DNA of 64,000 nt, taken from contig CAJWQD010000004.1 of assembly GCA_913045135.1 (NCBI GenBank), positions 1 to 64,000 of the forward strand, written 5' to 3'. How positions within the stretch are numbered: position 1 is the first letter of the stretch; each line of letters begins with the position of its first letter. Positions 19,780 through 28,765 of this stretch are shown in pieces. The notes below the pieces were generated by a model that was not told where the DNA came from, did not search any database, and was given only the letters and a program-made list of their open reading frames with translations. The DNA comes from an uncultured Flammeovirgaceae bacterium. GTDB taxonomy: Bacteria > Bacteroidota > Bacteroidia > Cytophagales > Cyclobacteriaceae. The position numbers and the translations under genes were made by a program.

Positions 19780-21186
19780 TTAATTATACTGATCGAACAC
19801 CGCTTGGTAAGCTGGAGCAATGGAATCAATTAAAGAAGGTTTTAATAAATTATTTTTGATATGAAGATTTATTTCTTCAACCATCCTTTCTATTATGGCA
19901 GAGTTTTTCTTAGACAAATTATATTGCTCCGAAGGATCTTGATCTAAATTAAAGAGAATTGGAAAATCATCATCGGAAAATTCTTTGCCTCTAGGATTTG
20001 GATTTTTTATAAAAATTTTCCAGGCGCCATTACGCATAGCGATCAATTCTTGTTGCTTGTAATAAAAAATAGGATGTGACAACTCCTTTTCTAAAAAGAA
20101 ACTAGAGGATATATCTCTTCCATCAAATGTTTCATGATCGTAATTAATCCCAGCCATTGACATGAAAGTAGGCAATAAATCCAATGTGCTTCCAACTCCG
20201 TTAAAAATTTTATTTTTGGGAATACTGCCCGGCATCCAAGCTATGGTCGGAACTCTGAATCCTCCCTCCCAAGTAGATCCTTTTTTTCCTCTCAATAGTC
20301 CTGCAGAACCTCCATTAATTCCCGCCCAGCCCCAAGGACCGTTATCACTTGTGAAAATAACAAAAGTGTTCTCATGAATATTTAGTTTATGGAGTTTATC
20401 TAAAATAGCGCCTACACTCTTATCTAGCACTTGGACCACATCTCCATAAAGGCCCCTTTTACTTTTTCTTGCATTTAGACTGTCCACATGTAAAGGCACA
20501 TGAGGAAAAGTCTGAGGCATATACAGAAAAAATGGCTTGCTTTTATTTTTCTCAATGAATTCAAGTGCTTTGTCAGTGTATCTTCTCGTTAATTGGCTTT
20601 GATCTGGTTCCAACTCAATGATTTCTGTGCCTTCCATCAATGGCAAAGGAGGAAAGGCCGCCTTTGCATAATCCCAATTATTGTTAGGTGGTGACATGTC
20701 ATTGGAATAGGGTATACCAAAATAATAATCAAACCCATGTTGAGTAGGTAAAAATTCTTTTTTATGTCCTAGATGCCATTTCCCTATACAGGCCGTCATA
20801 TATCCAGCGCTACTGAGTACACTTGAGATGGTTGATTCTGATGTTGGGAGACCCCCATATGAATCAGGAAATAAAACGCTTCTTGCCCCTGCCATTCCTA
20901 TTTTAGCCGGCAATTTACCCGTCAATAGTCCGGCCCGACTAGGAGTGCAAATAGATGCGGCTACATAGAATTGCGTAAGTTTCATACCCTCATAGGCCAT
21001 TTGATCGAGATTTGGTGTTTTGATAGTTGGATGACCAAAACTGCTCAAATCACCATACCCCAAATCGTCGGCAAAGATGATGATAAAATTAGGTGGGATA
21101 ATCTCTTTTTCTGATAGTTTGCAAGCAGAAAAATAAATGCTAAAAAGGATAAGAATTTTAATCCAGTAATATTGTTTAATTCTCAT
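19780..21186 (-). CDS. Sulfatase, family S1 lipoprotein
   Basis: A 468 aa protein with lipoprotein signal (ILILFSIYFSACK). It has the alkaline-phosphatase-like metal site (NFIIIFADDLGYGDLSSFG), the CTPSR formylglycine motif with C80, and downstream GKWHLGHK, TSDNGPWG and GGFRVPTIAWMPG. The Cys is converted to formylglycine by a maturase not encoded here. The enzyme hydrolyses sulfate esters on glycans. The start overlaps the upstream GH13 stop by 4 bp (ATGA), so the pair is coupled. It closely resembles the sulfatase at 30803-32185 in motif order and C-terminus. Confidence 0.95.
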   Translation of the reverse strand: MRIKQYYWIKILILFSIYFSACKLSEKEIIPPNFIIIFADDLGYGDLSSFGHPTIKTPNLDQMAYEGMKLTQFYVAASICTPSRAGLLTGKLPAKIGMAGARSVLFPDSYGGLPTSESTISSVLSSAGYMTACIGKWHLGHKKEFLPTQHGFDYYFGIPYSNDMSPPNNNWDYAKAAFPPLPLMEGTEIIELEPDQSQLTRRYTDKALEFIEKNKSKPFFLYMPQTFPHVPLHVDSLNARKSKRGLYGDVVQVLDKSVGAILDKLHKLNIHENTFVIFTSDNGPWGWAGINGGSAGLLRGKKGSTWEGGFRVPTIAWMPGSIPKNKIFNGVGSTLDLLPTFMSMAGINYDHETFDGRDISSSFFLEKELSHPIFYYKQQELIAMRNGAWKIFIKNPNPRGKEFSDDDFPILFNLDQDPSEQYNLSKKNSAIIERMVEEINLHIKNNLLKPSLIDSIAPAYQAVFDQYN

Positions 21187-23798
21187 TCTAATGTAATTAT
21201 TTTAGTATCATCCATTATTTTCGGACTATTTGAATCCCCACCCCCATAGGTCCAAGTTGTTCTCGTCTTGTCTATGGTTCTTGGGTTAGTGGCGCTACCG
21301 CCCCAGGTGTTTATATATAGATTGGCATTTTTTAAGGTAGCGGGATTACCCAACATTTTAGCTGGAAGTATAACACTTATTTTATTTTGCTCATAGTCAA
21401 CATTTGCAAATGGTGTTGTAATGGATTTCCCTAATTTTTCTGGACCCGAAATAAGGGGATGACCTTCAAATGCTTCTATTCCAAAACCGCCCAAAGCAAA
21501 TCGATAATCCCACTCACCCTCACCAGGGAAAAAAGCATTTTGAAAAGGTAAAAACTTCACTCCTTCTGTCTTATCCGGCACATCAATATAAATATTTAAT
21601 AATACATGATCAAATCCATTTGGGGGGATCCATATTTGAGTAATTTCTGACATGGTAATTTCTAAGGTTAAGTTATTTCCGGTAAGATAAACGTCTACAG
21701 CCTTTATGTCTTGCTGGTGACCAAAGCTGCTGTGACTTGGGTATGTGTATTTACCATAAGGCCCGTGATCATCCTGAATTTCGTCTTCATAATGGAGTAA
21801 ATGTTTAGTGGGTAAAGCCAATGTAAAATATTTAGATGAGGTTATTAAAAATCCTTTATCGTCATAGCCAATCGCAGTTATCCTATGTTTACCATTCATC
21901 AAATTACTCAAGCTTAAATCATAAAACCAGTTATTTTGATTCTTATTTGTGATGGGTAAAAAATACTCATATTCTCCATCTATTACCAACCCAATTTTTT
22001 CGACTTCTTTTGCTTTTCCACTTAATTGAATTACTGGTACATTCAAAATTTCCGAAAAATCATTATTTAATTCTATAGTTCCATGCAAATCGAACTTTGT
22101 CTGCGAATTGTCACCAGTATTTAAATAAACTTGCGCACTTTTAGCATCTAAAATCATATCTATAATTCTATCATTGGAAACCGATAAAATTTCATTTCCC
22201 ACTCCTATACTGTATTTGGAAACATAATTTCCTGGAGAAAATGCGGGTACGCTTAATCCATCTATCAATTGAAGGTTCGCTGAAGTATTAATCAAAATCA
22301 ATGCAGTAACATCATCTAATTTCATTTCATATACGAATAATCCAGGACCATAAGAATTGTCTCTTAATATTTTAAGTTTGCCTCTTCGAAACACTTCGTT
22401 TGATTTTCTTAATTTTATTAGACCCTGAACAAATTTGAAATATGCATTTTCTGTATCAAAGTGATCTTTATCTTTTGATCCTACTCCTCCCTTAAACATA
22501 GTTTGACGCATTCCGGTTAACTCTTGTTCAGTTCCATAATATATAACAGGGACTCCTGGAATGGTCATTATGAACAATAATGCTTGCCTCATAGTCTGTC
22601 GATCAGATTTAGAGAGGAGTCGAGCGGCATCATGATTATCAATAAAATTAAGTAACTGATCTGAGCGTTGAAAGTTTTCTTGAATACTCTTCATCCTGAA
22701 TGAGAGGGTACTCGTAGGTTTCTTCTCTATGAAAACACGATTTATGGCTGTATTTAATGGAAAATTTAATATCGAATTCATTTCAGGTTTCTTCTTGGTC
22801 CCTAAATATTTACGCGCCTCTTTCGTTCCGGAATGGTCAAAAGGTTTAGGGAAAAAAGCTACCTCTCCGGCAGTTAAAAAATGTTCTTTCCCCAACTGTT
22901 TTGCCAACAGATCAATACCTAGATGATCCCCCTCCTTATCATGAAGAAAACTATGCCAAAAATCATGCTCTACCATGTGGGGCGTATCAAATCGGAATCC
23001 ATCAACTCCTACTTCTTCAATCCAATAACCAAAATTCTTTCTCAAGGCATCTCGAACCACTGGATTGGATGTATTCAGATCATCCAAATCGGCATACTGA
23101 AATTGCGTTTTTTGGATGGTGTCTGAATGGTCAGTAAAGCTTGGTGCAAAATGGTAAATTCCAAGTGCACGATCTTCCTCTTTTCGGGCATCATTATGAT
23201 TAAAAGGATATTGCTCGGGCTGTTCAACGGCATGCAGCTTAAAATTTTTTGATACATCCTCAGGGTCATAGGGCCCGTCATAAGTGTAAAAATCTCCAAA
23301 ATGATTTACCACCACATCTTGAACAAGATACATTCCTTTCGAATGCAGCGTCGCCGAAAGTATCTTATAATCCTCTAAATCTCCTAAGTGTTTGTCTACT
23401 TGATCTAATCTACTTGCCCAATATCCATGATTTCCAGTTCCTGTTTGTTGTGGGTTTCGCCATTGATTGGCTACTGGTGGAGTGATCCAAACTCCTGTTA
23501 CACCGAGCTCTTGTAAATAATCAATCTTTTGAGTAATTCCTTTAATATCACCTCCATTCCAAAAACCTCCATCTCCTTTTTTATACTCACCCGTTCCTTG
23601 GTCGTTATTGGCTGAATCCCCATCCATAAATCGGTCGGTCACGATAAAATATAATATCTGATCTGCCCATTCTGGAGAGGGTATCTGAAGGAACTCGTAC
23701 CCATTATCTGAATGTATTGAGCGATTTGGCCCGACGTCACAGCTTACTCCAAACAATAAAATAATCAAAAAAATAAACCGTGAAATTTTTCCTATCAT
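21183..23798 (-). CDS. GH13 alpha-amylase family lipoprotein with C-terminal glucodextranase-like module
   Basis: An 871 aa protein with a lipoprotein signal (FLIILLFGVSCDVG). The GH13 barrel carries nucleophile D271 in VDGFRFDT, acid/base E312 in LTAGEVAFF and D390 in FIDNHDAARL. The N-terminal region reads ILYFIVTDRFMDGD and GDIKGITQKIDYL. About residue 490 onward is an amylase-type C domain, then Ig-like strands. The last 200 residues (from HYEDEIQDDHGPYGKYTYP) resemble the C-terminal binding module of glucodextranases. It acts on alpha-glucan oligosaccharides, probably at the cell surface. It forms a two-gene operon with the sulfatase downstream. Confidence 0.93.
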   Translation of the reverse strand: MIGKISRFIFLIILLFGVSCDVGPNRSIHSDNGYEFLQIPSPEWADQILYFIVTDRFMDGDSANNDQGTGEYKKGDGGFWNGGDIKGITQKIDYLQELGVTGVWITPPVANQWRNPQQTGTGNHGYWASRLDQVDKHLGDLEDYKILSATLHSKGMYLVQDVVVNHFGDFYTYDGPYDPEDVSKNFKLHAVEQPEQYPFNHNDARKEEDRALGIYHFAPSFTDHSDTIQKTQFQYADLDDLNTSNPVVRDALRKNFGYWIEEVGVDGFRFDTPHMVEHDFWHSFLHDKEGDHLGIDLLAKQLGKEHFLTAGEVAFFPKPFDHSGTKEARKYLGTKKKPEMNSILNFPLNTAINRVFIEKKPTSTLSFRMKSIQENFQRSDQLLNFIDNHDAARLLSKSDRQTMRQALLFIMTIPGVPVIYYGTEQELTGMRQTMFKGGVGSKDKDHFDTENAYFKFVQGLIKLRKSNEVFRRGKLKILRDNSYGPGLFVYEMKLDDVTALILINTSANLQLIDGLSVPAFSPGNYVSKYSIGVGNEILSVSNDRIIDMILDAKSAQVYLNTGDNSQTKFDLHGTIELNNDFSEILNVPVIQLSGKAKEVEKIGLVIDGEYEYFLPITNKNQNNWFYDLSLSNLMNGKHRITAIGYDDKGFLITSSKYFTLALPTKHLLHYEDEIQDDHGPYGKYTYPSHSSFGHQQDIKAVDVYLTGNNLTLEITMSEITQIWIPPNGFDHVLLNIYIDVPDKTEGVKFLPFQNAFFPGEGEWDYRFALGGFGIEAFEGHPLISGPEKLGKSITTPFANVDYEQNKISVILPAKMLGNPATLKNANLYINTWGGSATNPRTIDKTRTTWTYGGGDSNSPKIMDDTKIITLE

Positions 23799-24011
23799 AT
23801 GCCAATAAAGACGTAATTAAAGGCCTTATCCCCTAAATGACCCTGTCAAATTTTGTATATCTATGAGATATAAATTAATTGGAGAAAGATATATTTCCTT
23901 CATCCTTAAATTAAGGACACAAGTAATTTTCTTATTTATTTATTTTAAGAAAAAACATACGTGGTTCGGTCTTTATCCTTTTATTAATATTATGTCTACA
24001 ATTTACGTCAG

Positions 24012-24640
24012 CTCAAAATAATTTTGAACCCATTTACCCTCATGACAATTTAGTTATCCGATACCAAACTGAATGGACAGAAAACAATTATTAAGAGGGA
24101 ATCAAAAAATTTAAGGAATATACATCGTCCAATTGGAGATATAGTTTTTTGGTAATAGTATCAATGAGAGTGGCAAAGATTGGGGAGCTAAATTAGCTAT
24201 TGAAAATGAGAAAAATAGAGGTATTTCGGGAGATGTTGTTGATGGGTACCTCTAAAGACTTGGAGAATTAATCAAATATAAACCTGCGTCCATTTTTATT
24301 ATCATTGGCATCAATGGTCTTTTCAACCTGCACTATCAAAAGGGAATCCCTCACCAAGATTAAGGCAAAAAAAATTTTCTTAAAAATACAACCTTGCACC
24401 ATGAAAGATTACCCAAAACACAAATTTACTTTCAAACACTATTACCAACTAGGAAAAGATTTCATCAATAAGCATGCAAATATTGTGAATAGTACCATTA
24501 AATCCCATTAATCAAATGGGACTTATCATTTGATAGTAACCTACATTTTGCTGCCGAAGATGGATTTATGAGACCTTTGCTCACTTATGATGGCACAAAT
24601 TTAATGAGTAAGGGTAGACACTTTAGGTCAGCATTGTAAA
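24012..24640 (+). pseudogene. Decayed SGNH/GDSL hydrolase (esterase) gene
   Basis: Three frames of the plus strand give pieces of one SGNH hydrolase. There is FLGNSINESGKDWGAKLA (block I, with a one-base slip around 24150), then NRGISGDVVDGYL, a TAA stop at 24253, then RLGELIKYKPASIFIIIGING (block III, normally GIND). The downstream pieces read LQTLLPTRKRF, NLHFAAEDG, and LTYDGTNLMSKGR, with further stops and slips. The gene is clearly inactivated. It runs opposite to the flanking PUL genes and fills most of the gap between GH13 and the sulfatase-esterase gene. The intact ancestor may have been a glycan deacetylase. Confidence 0.75.
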
Positions 24641-24752
24641 GCCCTGTATCGCCAAAAAATAGTTACATTTTTCTACCTCAGCTCCATTTGATGTAAGACC
24701 CAAACAGCTGATAAATTTGAGAGACCCCTTTAAAAATAGTTTAGCATAACCG

Positions 24753-27047
24753 TTAATTATTTGATAATAAAAAAATTAACGGCTGGTGAAACCGTTGGTG
24801 CCAAGCGGCTTCGTTATGATCTGCTTCAAAAACTTTTTTTGTAATCCAATTTATACCTTTTTTGTACCCCTTACGATGCATCGCTTGATCTATTTCACTT
24901 TGATAAGGTTCATAACGGGCATCAAGACCTCTTGTCCCAAAGTCAAAATATAGCTTATGTGTTATCGGATCTGGAAGGTTTTTTTCAAAATAATCAACAA
25001 ATACCCCCTCCAAGGGTATCCAGTGCGTAGACAAACAGGCAGCACCACCATATATTTCTGGGTATTTACTAATGGCGTAAGCAGAAATCATGCCTCCCAT
25101 ACTCGAGCCCGCAATAAAGGTATGTTCCCGATCGGCTAATGTTTTAAAATGAGCATCAACATAAGGTTTTAGCTCCTTTACTAAAAACTCCAAATAATTA
25201 TCAGAATGCAAAGGTATATCGCTGAAATACTTATCCTCTAATAAATCAAGTCTTCTAAATACTTCTTCCCGTGGCTCCTCAGGCATATATTCTGCCCTGC
25301 GTCGAACACCAGTATTGAAAATTCCCACAATAATAGCTTTTTGATCAAAACCTGTTTCATTTAAACTATCTAAAATAAAATCGACATCCCAACCTCTTTC
25401 TAATCTCTTCTTACCAAATCCTGCATTATTTGGATGAAATATATTCTGTCCATCATGCATATAAATGACGGGAAATCGCTCACTATAAGAAACATTGACT
25501 GGGAATAATACCTCAATAGGTCTTGGAATTACCCATTTGGAAGGAAAGCTATCAATTCTTAAAGTCGCATACCGATTACCTTGTCTGATAAAATTTGGTG
25601 GAAAAGGAGCGCCGCCATCATAATTATTTTTTTCAAAAATTTCTCCATTTGCAATTTGACGAGGATCTTTGGTTTTAATTAACTCAGAATTAAGTAAGTT
25701 TCGAAGATGTGTTTTAATGACTGAAAATTTAGGGTCACCAAAAATGTTTTCCAACTGATCAGGATCCTTTTTGACATCATACAATTCAAAGGCCGGTCTT
25801 TTTCCAAACGATTCTTCAAACAATCGCTGATATTCCGCATCGTCATGCCGATGATCAATTAGGTATGATTTTGTTGGCCCACCATCAACATCTGAATAAT
25901 AGGAAGGGAAAAAAGAAGCCTCATAGTAATTAGGTGTACCCGCAGGCCACCTATCAGGTGAAAAATTTTTAATTAATAAATACTTCTGGGTTCGAACAGC
26001 GCGCATGGGGTAACCTCCCCAATCTCCATTTTCCTGTCCAGGTACGTGACGCTCGCGACCAAAAAATACTTCTTCTCTGAGTTTGTAAGAAGAGTCTTCC
26101 AGCAATTTAACCAAACTCCTTCCAGTCATCACTTTTGGAATTTCCAAACCAGCCCAAGCTAAAAACGTCGGTGCTAAATCAGTCAAGCTGACGAGTTGAT
26201 TTATTCGAATCCCTTTTTGCTTAACCTCTCTACCAGACCATGTGATCAATGGCACGCGTGTACCTAAATCATATAAATTCCCCTTTGCCCTTGGGAAAGG
26301 CATACCATTATCGCTAGTTATTATGATGATGGTATTATCAAGCACACCTTCATTTTTCAAACTATTAATCAGCTGATTGACTTCTTCGTCCAAATCTTGC
26401 ACCTCTTTCAGGTAGTCTGCCATGTCAGATCGAATGACTTCACTTTCTGGATATACCTTGGGCATCTGTATTTTGGATATATCCAATCCCTTCTCTCTAG
26501 CAGAACCTCCCTCATAACCTCTGTGCGGGTTGTAACTTCCAAACCAAAAGCAAAAAGGCTGCGCTGGATCTATTTTTTGAACAAAATTTTTAAAGGATTT
26601 AAAATATTTACCGGCAGGATTTGAAGACAAATGATCATGTTTTCCGGGACCCCAGCCTTTGTCTGTATAACCTACAGCATAACCTGCATCCCTCATTATT
26701 TCCGTATAAATTGGTACTTCAGAAGATAATTTACCAAATAAATTAGCTCCTTGTCCTAATCTCCAAAAATGCTGGCCGGAAAGTATTGCAGCCCTTGAAG
26801 GAGTACAGGAGGGAGCCGAAACGAAGGCCTGTTCAAATATGACCCCTTCTTTTGCTAACCTATCCATTGTTGGTGTGTTTACAGAGCTATCACCATAAAA
26901 CCCGGCATGAGGATAACTCCAATCATCTGCCATGATAAGGATAATATTTGGCGCATTTTCGTTGACTTTGTTATCTGAATTACAAGAAAATAATGCCTGT
27001 AAAAATGATAGAAGAAAGAAATAATTTATCCACTCTTTTGGTTTCAT
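24753..27047 (-). CDS. Bifunctional sulfatase / alpha/beta-hydrolase esterase fusion lipoprotein
   Basis: About 764 aa from the ATG at 27047 (MKPKEW..., lipobox LFSC). Residues 1 to about 490 are an S1-type sulfatase with NIILIMADDWSYPHAGFYG, CTPSR (C85 in ORF-track numbering) and TSDNGMPFPRAKG. The remaining 270 residues are a PF00756-like esterase: VIYMHDGQNIFHP, nucleophile elbow AGSSMGGMISAY near residue 650, and C-terminal ADHNEAAWHQRFHQPL with the likely catalytic His. Such esterases act on feruloyl, acetyl or other acyl groups. The two activities in one chain suggest simultaneous desulfation and deacylation of one glycan. The stop of the upstream sulfatase gene nearly abuts its start. 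Confidence 0.9.
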   Translation of the reverse strand: MKPKEWINYFFLLSFLQALFSCNSDNKVNENAPNIILIMADDWSYPHAGFYGDSSVNTPTMDRLAKEGVIFEQAFVSAPSCTPSRAAILSGQHFWRLGQGANLFGKLSSEVPIYTEIMRDAGYAVGYTDKGWGPGKHDHLSSNPAGKYFKSFKNFVQKIDPAQPFCFWFGSYNPHRGYEGGSAREKGLDISKIQMPKVYPESEVIRSDMADYLKEVQDLDEEVNQLINSLKNEGVLDNTIIIITSDNGMPFPRAKGNLYDLGTRVPLITWSGREVKQKGIRINQLVSLTDLAPTFLAWAGLEIPKVMTGRSLVKLLEDSSYKLREEVFFGRERHVPGQENGDWGGYPMRAVRTQKYLLIKNFSPDRWPAGTPNYYEASFFPSYYSDVDGGPTKSYLIDHRHDDAEYQRLFEESFGKRPAFELYDVKKDPDQLENIFGDPKFSVIKTHLRNLLNSELIKTKDPRQIANGEIFEKNNYDGGAPFPPNFIRQGNRYATLRIDSFPSKWVIPRPIEVLFPVNVSYSERFPVIYMHDGQNIFHPNNAGFGKKRLERGWDVDFILDSLNETGFDQKAIIVGIFNTGVRRRAEYMPEEPREEVFRRLDLLEDKYFSDIPLHSDNYLEFLVKELKPYVDAHFKTLADREHTFIAGSSMGGMISAYAISKYPEIYGGAACLSTHWIPLEGVFVDYFEKNLPDPITHKLYFDFGTRGLDARYEPYQSEIDQAMHRKGYKKGINWITKKVFEADHNEAAWHQRFHQPLIFLLSNN

Positions 27048-27049
27048 TT

Positions 27050-28765
27050 TTAATTCCATTGAAGTGTATCACTTGGAGCAAATCCGATGCGATGGGCAAT
27101 AACCAAAATAGGAGTTTCATGATCCATATCTAATGGTGATTTATAAATCTGCCATCCAAGCCCCTCTTCCAAATCTTGGGGCCGTTTATAGCCTATAGAA
27201 GCCCCTTTAGTTTGACAGGTGATGTGTAATTTCCCGTTTTCAATATGAAAAACAGGATTAGCCGTTAAGGGTTGAATTTTATCAGGCCAAAAGGTATTAA
27301 TTAATTCTTGTTCAGGAATATGCCCCATATCTTTTATATTACCCATCCATATTTCGCACTCTCTTCTTAATTCACTCAATATGCTCTTGAATTGAAGATC
27401 CTCTGCTAGGTTATTTAATTCATAGGGATCAGAATAGGTATCAAAAAGTTCTTCAATCGGCTTAGTCTCTCGAAACCAAAGAGCTTGTTCTTTATTTAAT
27501 GAATCGATCTGGTGTAAACGCAATAACTCTTGCATGCTAGCCATATTTTCACGGTATGCCAATGGTAAATAATAAGGCGTTTGTGGTTGGAAATTCTTTA
27601 AATATTTGAACCTTTTATTCCGAACCGCTCGAATCATATCATAAGTCTCATCAAATCGATCCGCTGCTGCGTGGATAAATTTTCTTTCCTCGGAATTTTT
27701 ATACTCCCCTTCAAAAGCTAAACCCTGCATATATTCCGGGGGCTTTATATCCATCATCGATAATAAAGTTGGAGCAAAATCTACAAAACTTATTAGTCTG
27801 TCATCAATTTCACCGGCACGTAGTTTATTAGGATATCTTACAATCATGGGTACATGTAAACCGGCATCGTACAATAATCTTTTTTGTCTTGGTAATGGAC
27901 CCCCATGATCGGTAAACCATACTATTATAGTATTTTCTAACAACCCATCTTCCTCCAGTTGAGTCAGTATGTTTCCAACATGATCATCCATCCGAGATAT
28001 ATTTGAATACATTCTTCTAACATCATTTACAACTTTTTCTGTTCTCGGAAGATAAGGAGGTATTACTACAGAAAGATTCTCATCAATTAAGGGCAAGAAC
28101 TTATTTTGGAATTTCTTCCACCACCTTTTTACTGTCCTGGGAGGAGGAAATACATCTAAATCATGTTTTTTACCTGTAGGATTCCAGATACTTGATTCAT
28201 GAGTAACCATAAAGCTAAACATAGAATAGAAAGGTTTCCCAATGGGCCTATTTCGCCAATGTGCATAAATACTGGATTCATCCCATGCCATTCGAGATGG
28301 GAGAAATTGATAATCTTCCTTGGAGTTATTGGACGTATAATATCCATTTTCTCGTAAAATTTCACTGACCATTTTAACCTTTGTAGGCAAGACTACCTCA
28401 TAATTTATAATCCCCATTTTTTTCGCTGCTGGTTGTTGGTATAAGGTACGCATATGATGTGCTCCAATACTCGTGGGATACATTCCAGTAGCCAATGCGG
28501 CACGGCTTGGAGAACATACGCCAGACACGCTAAAAACATTATTATATCTCACTCCTTCAGCTGCCAATCGACTTAAGTGTGGGGTTTTAATCGTTGAGTC
28601 TCCAAAAGGTGGAATATAAGGACCCAGATCTTCAGCTACTAACCACAAAACATTAAATTTCTCTTTTGACTCAATGGATTCATCAGGTATTTTTTGACAT
28701 CCCCCCGTCACTAGCAAAAAAATAACAACAGTTAAATTAATGATTGATTGTTTTTCATTCTTCAT
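27050..28765 (-). CDS. Sulfatase, family S1 lipoprotein (CSPSR type)
   Basis: A 571 aa protein with lipoprotein signal (VVIFLLVTGGCQK). It has NVLWLVAEDLGPYIPPFGD, the formylglycine motif CSPSR with C84, a SHGxP-like FTDHGGPLPRQKRLLYD and PMIVRYPNK. This motif set is that of the heparan N-sulfatase-like branch of S1 sulfatases rather than the CTPSR arylsulfatase-A-like branch of its neighbours, so it probably attacks a different sulfate position. The last 70 residues form an extra beta-rich stretch (PVFHIENGKLHITCQTKG). It overlaps the sialate-O-acetylesterase-like gene upstream by 11 bp. Confidence 0.93.
   Translation of the reverse strand: MKNEKQSIINLTVVIFLLVTGGCQKIPDESIESKEKFNVLWLVAEDLGPYIPPFGDSTIKTPHLSRLAAEGVRYNNVFSVSGVCSPSRAALATGMYPTSIGAHHMRTLYQQPAAKKMGIINYEVVLPTKVKMVSEILRENGYYTSNNSKEDYQFLPSRMAWDESSIYAHWRNRPIGKPFYSMFSFMVTHESSIWNPTGKKHDLDVFPPPRTVKRWWKKFQNKFLPLIDENLSVVIPPYLPRTEKVVNDVRRMYSNISRMDDHVGNILTQLEEDGLLENTIIVWFTDHGGPLPRQKRLLYDAGLHVPMIVRYPNKLRAGEIDDRLISFVDFAPTLLSMMDIKPPEYMQGLAFEGEYKNSEERKFIHAAADRFDETYDMIRAVRNKRFKYLKNFQPQTPYYLPLAYRENMASMQELLRLHQIDSLNKEQALWFRETKPIEELFDTYSDPYELNNLAEDLQFKSILSELRRECEIWMGNIKDMGHIPEQELINTFWPDKIQPLTANPVFHIENGKLHITCQTKGASIGYKRPQDLEEGLGWQIYKSPLDMDHETPILVIAHRIGFAPSDTLQWN

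Noticed and set aside
24305-24511. Plus-strand ORF of 68 aa in the ORF track
   Set aside because: It is an off-frame piece of the decayed SGNH hydrolase and has no homology features of its own.
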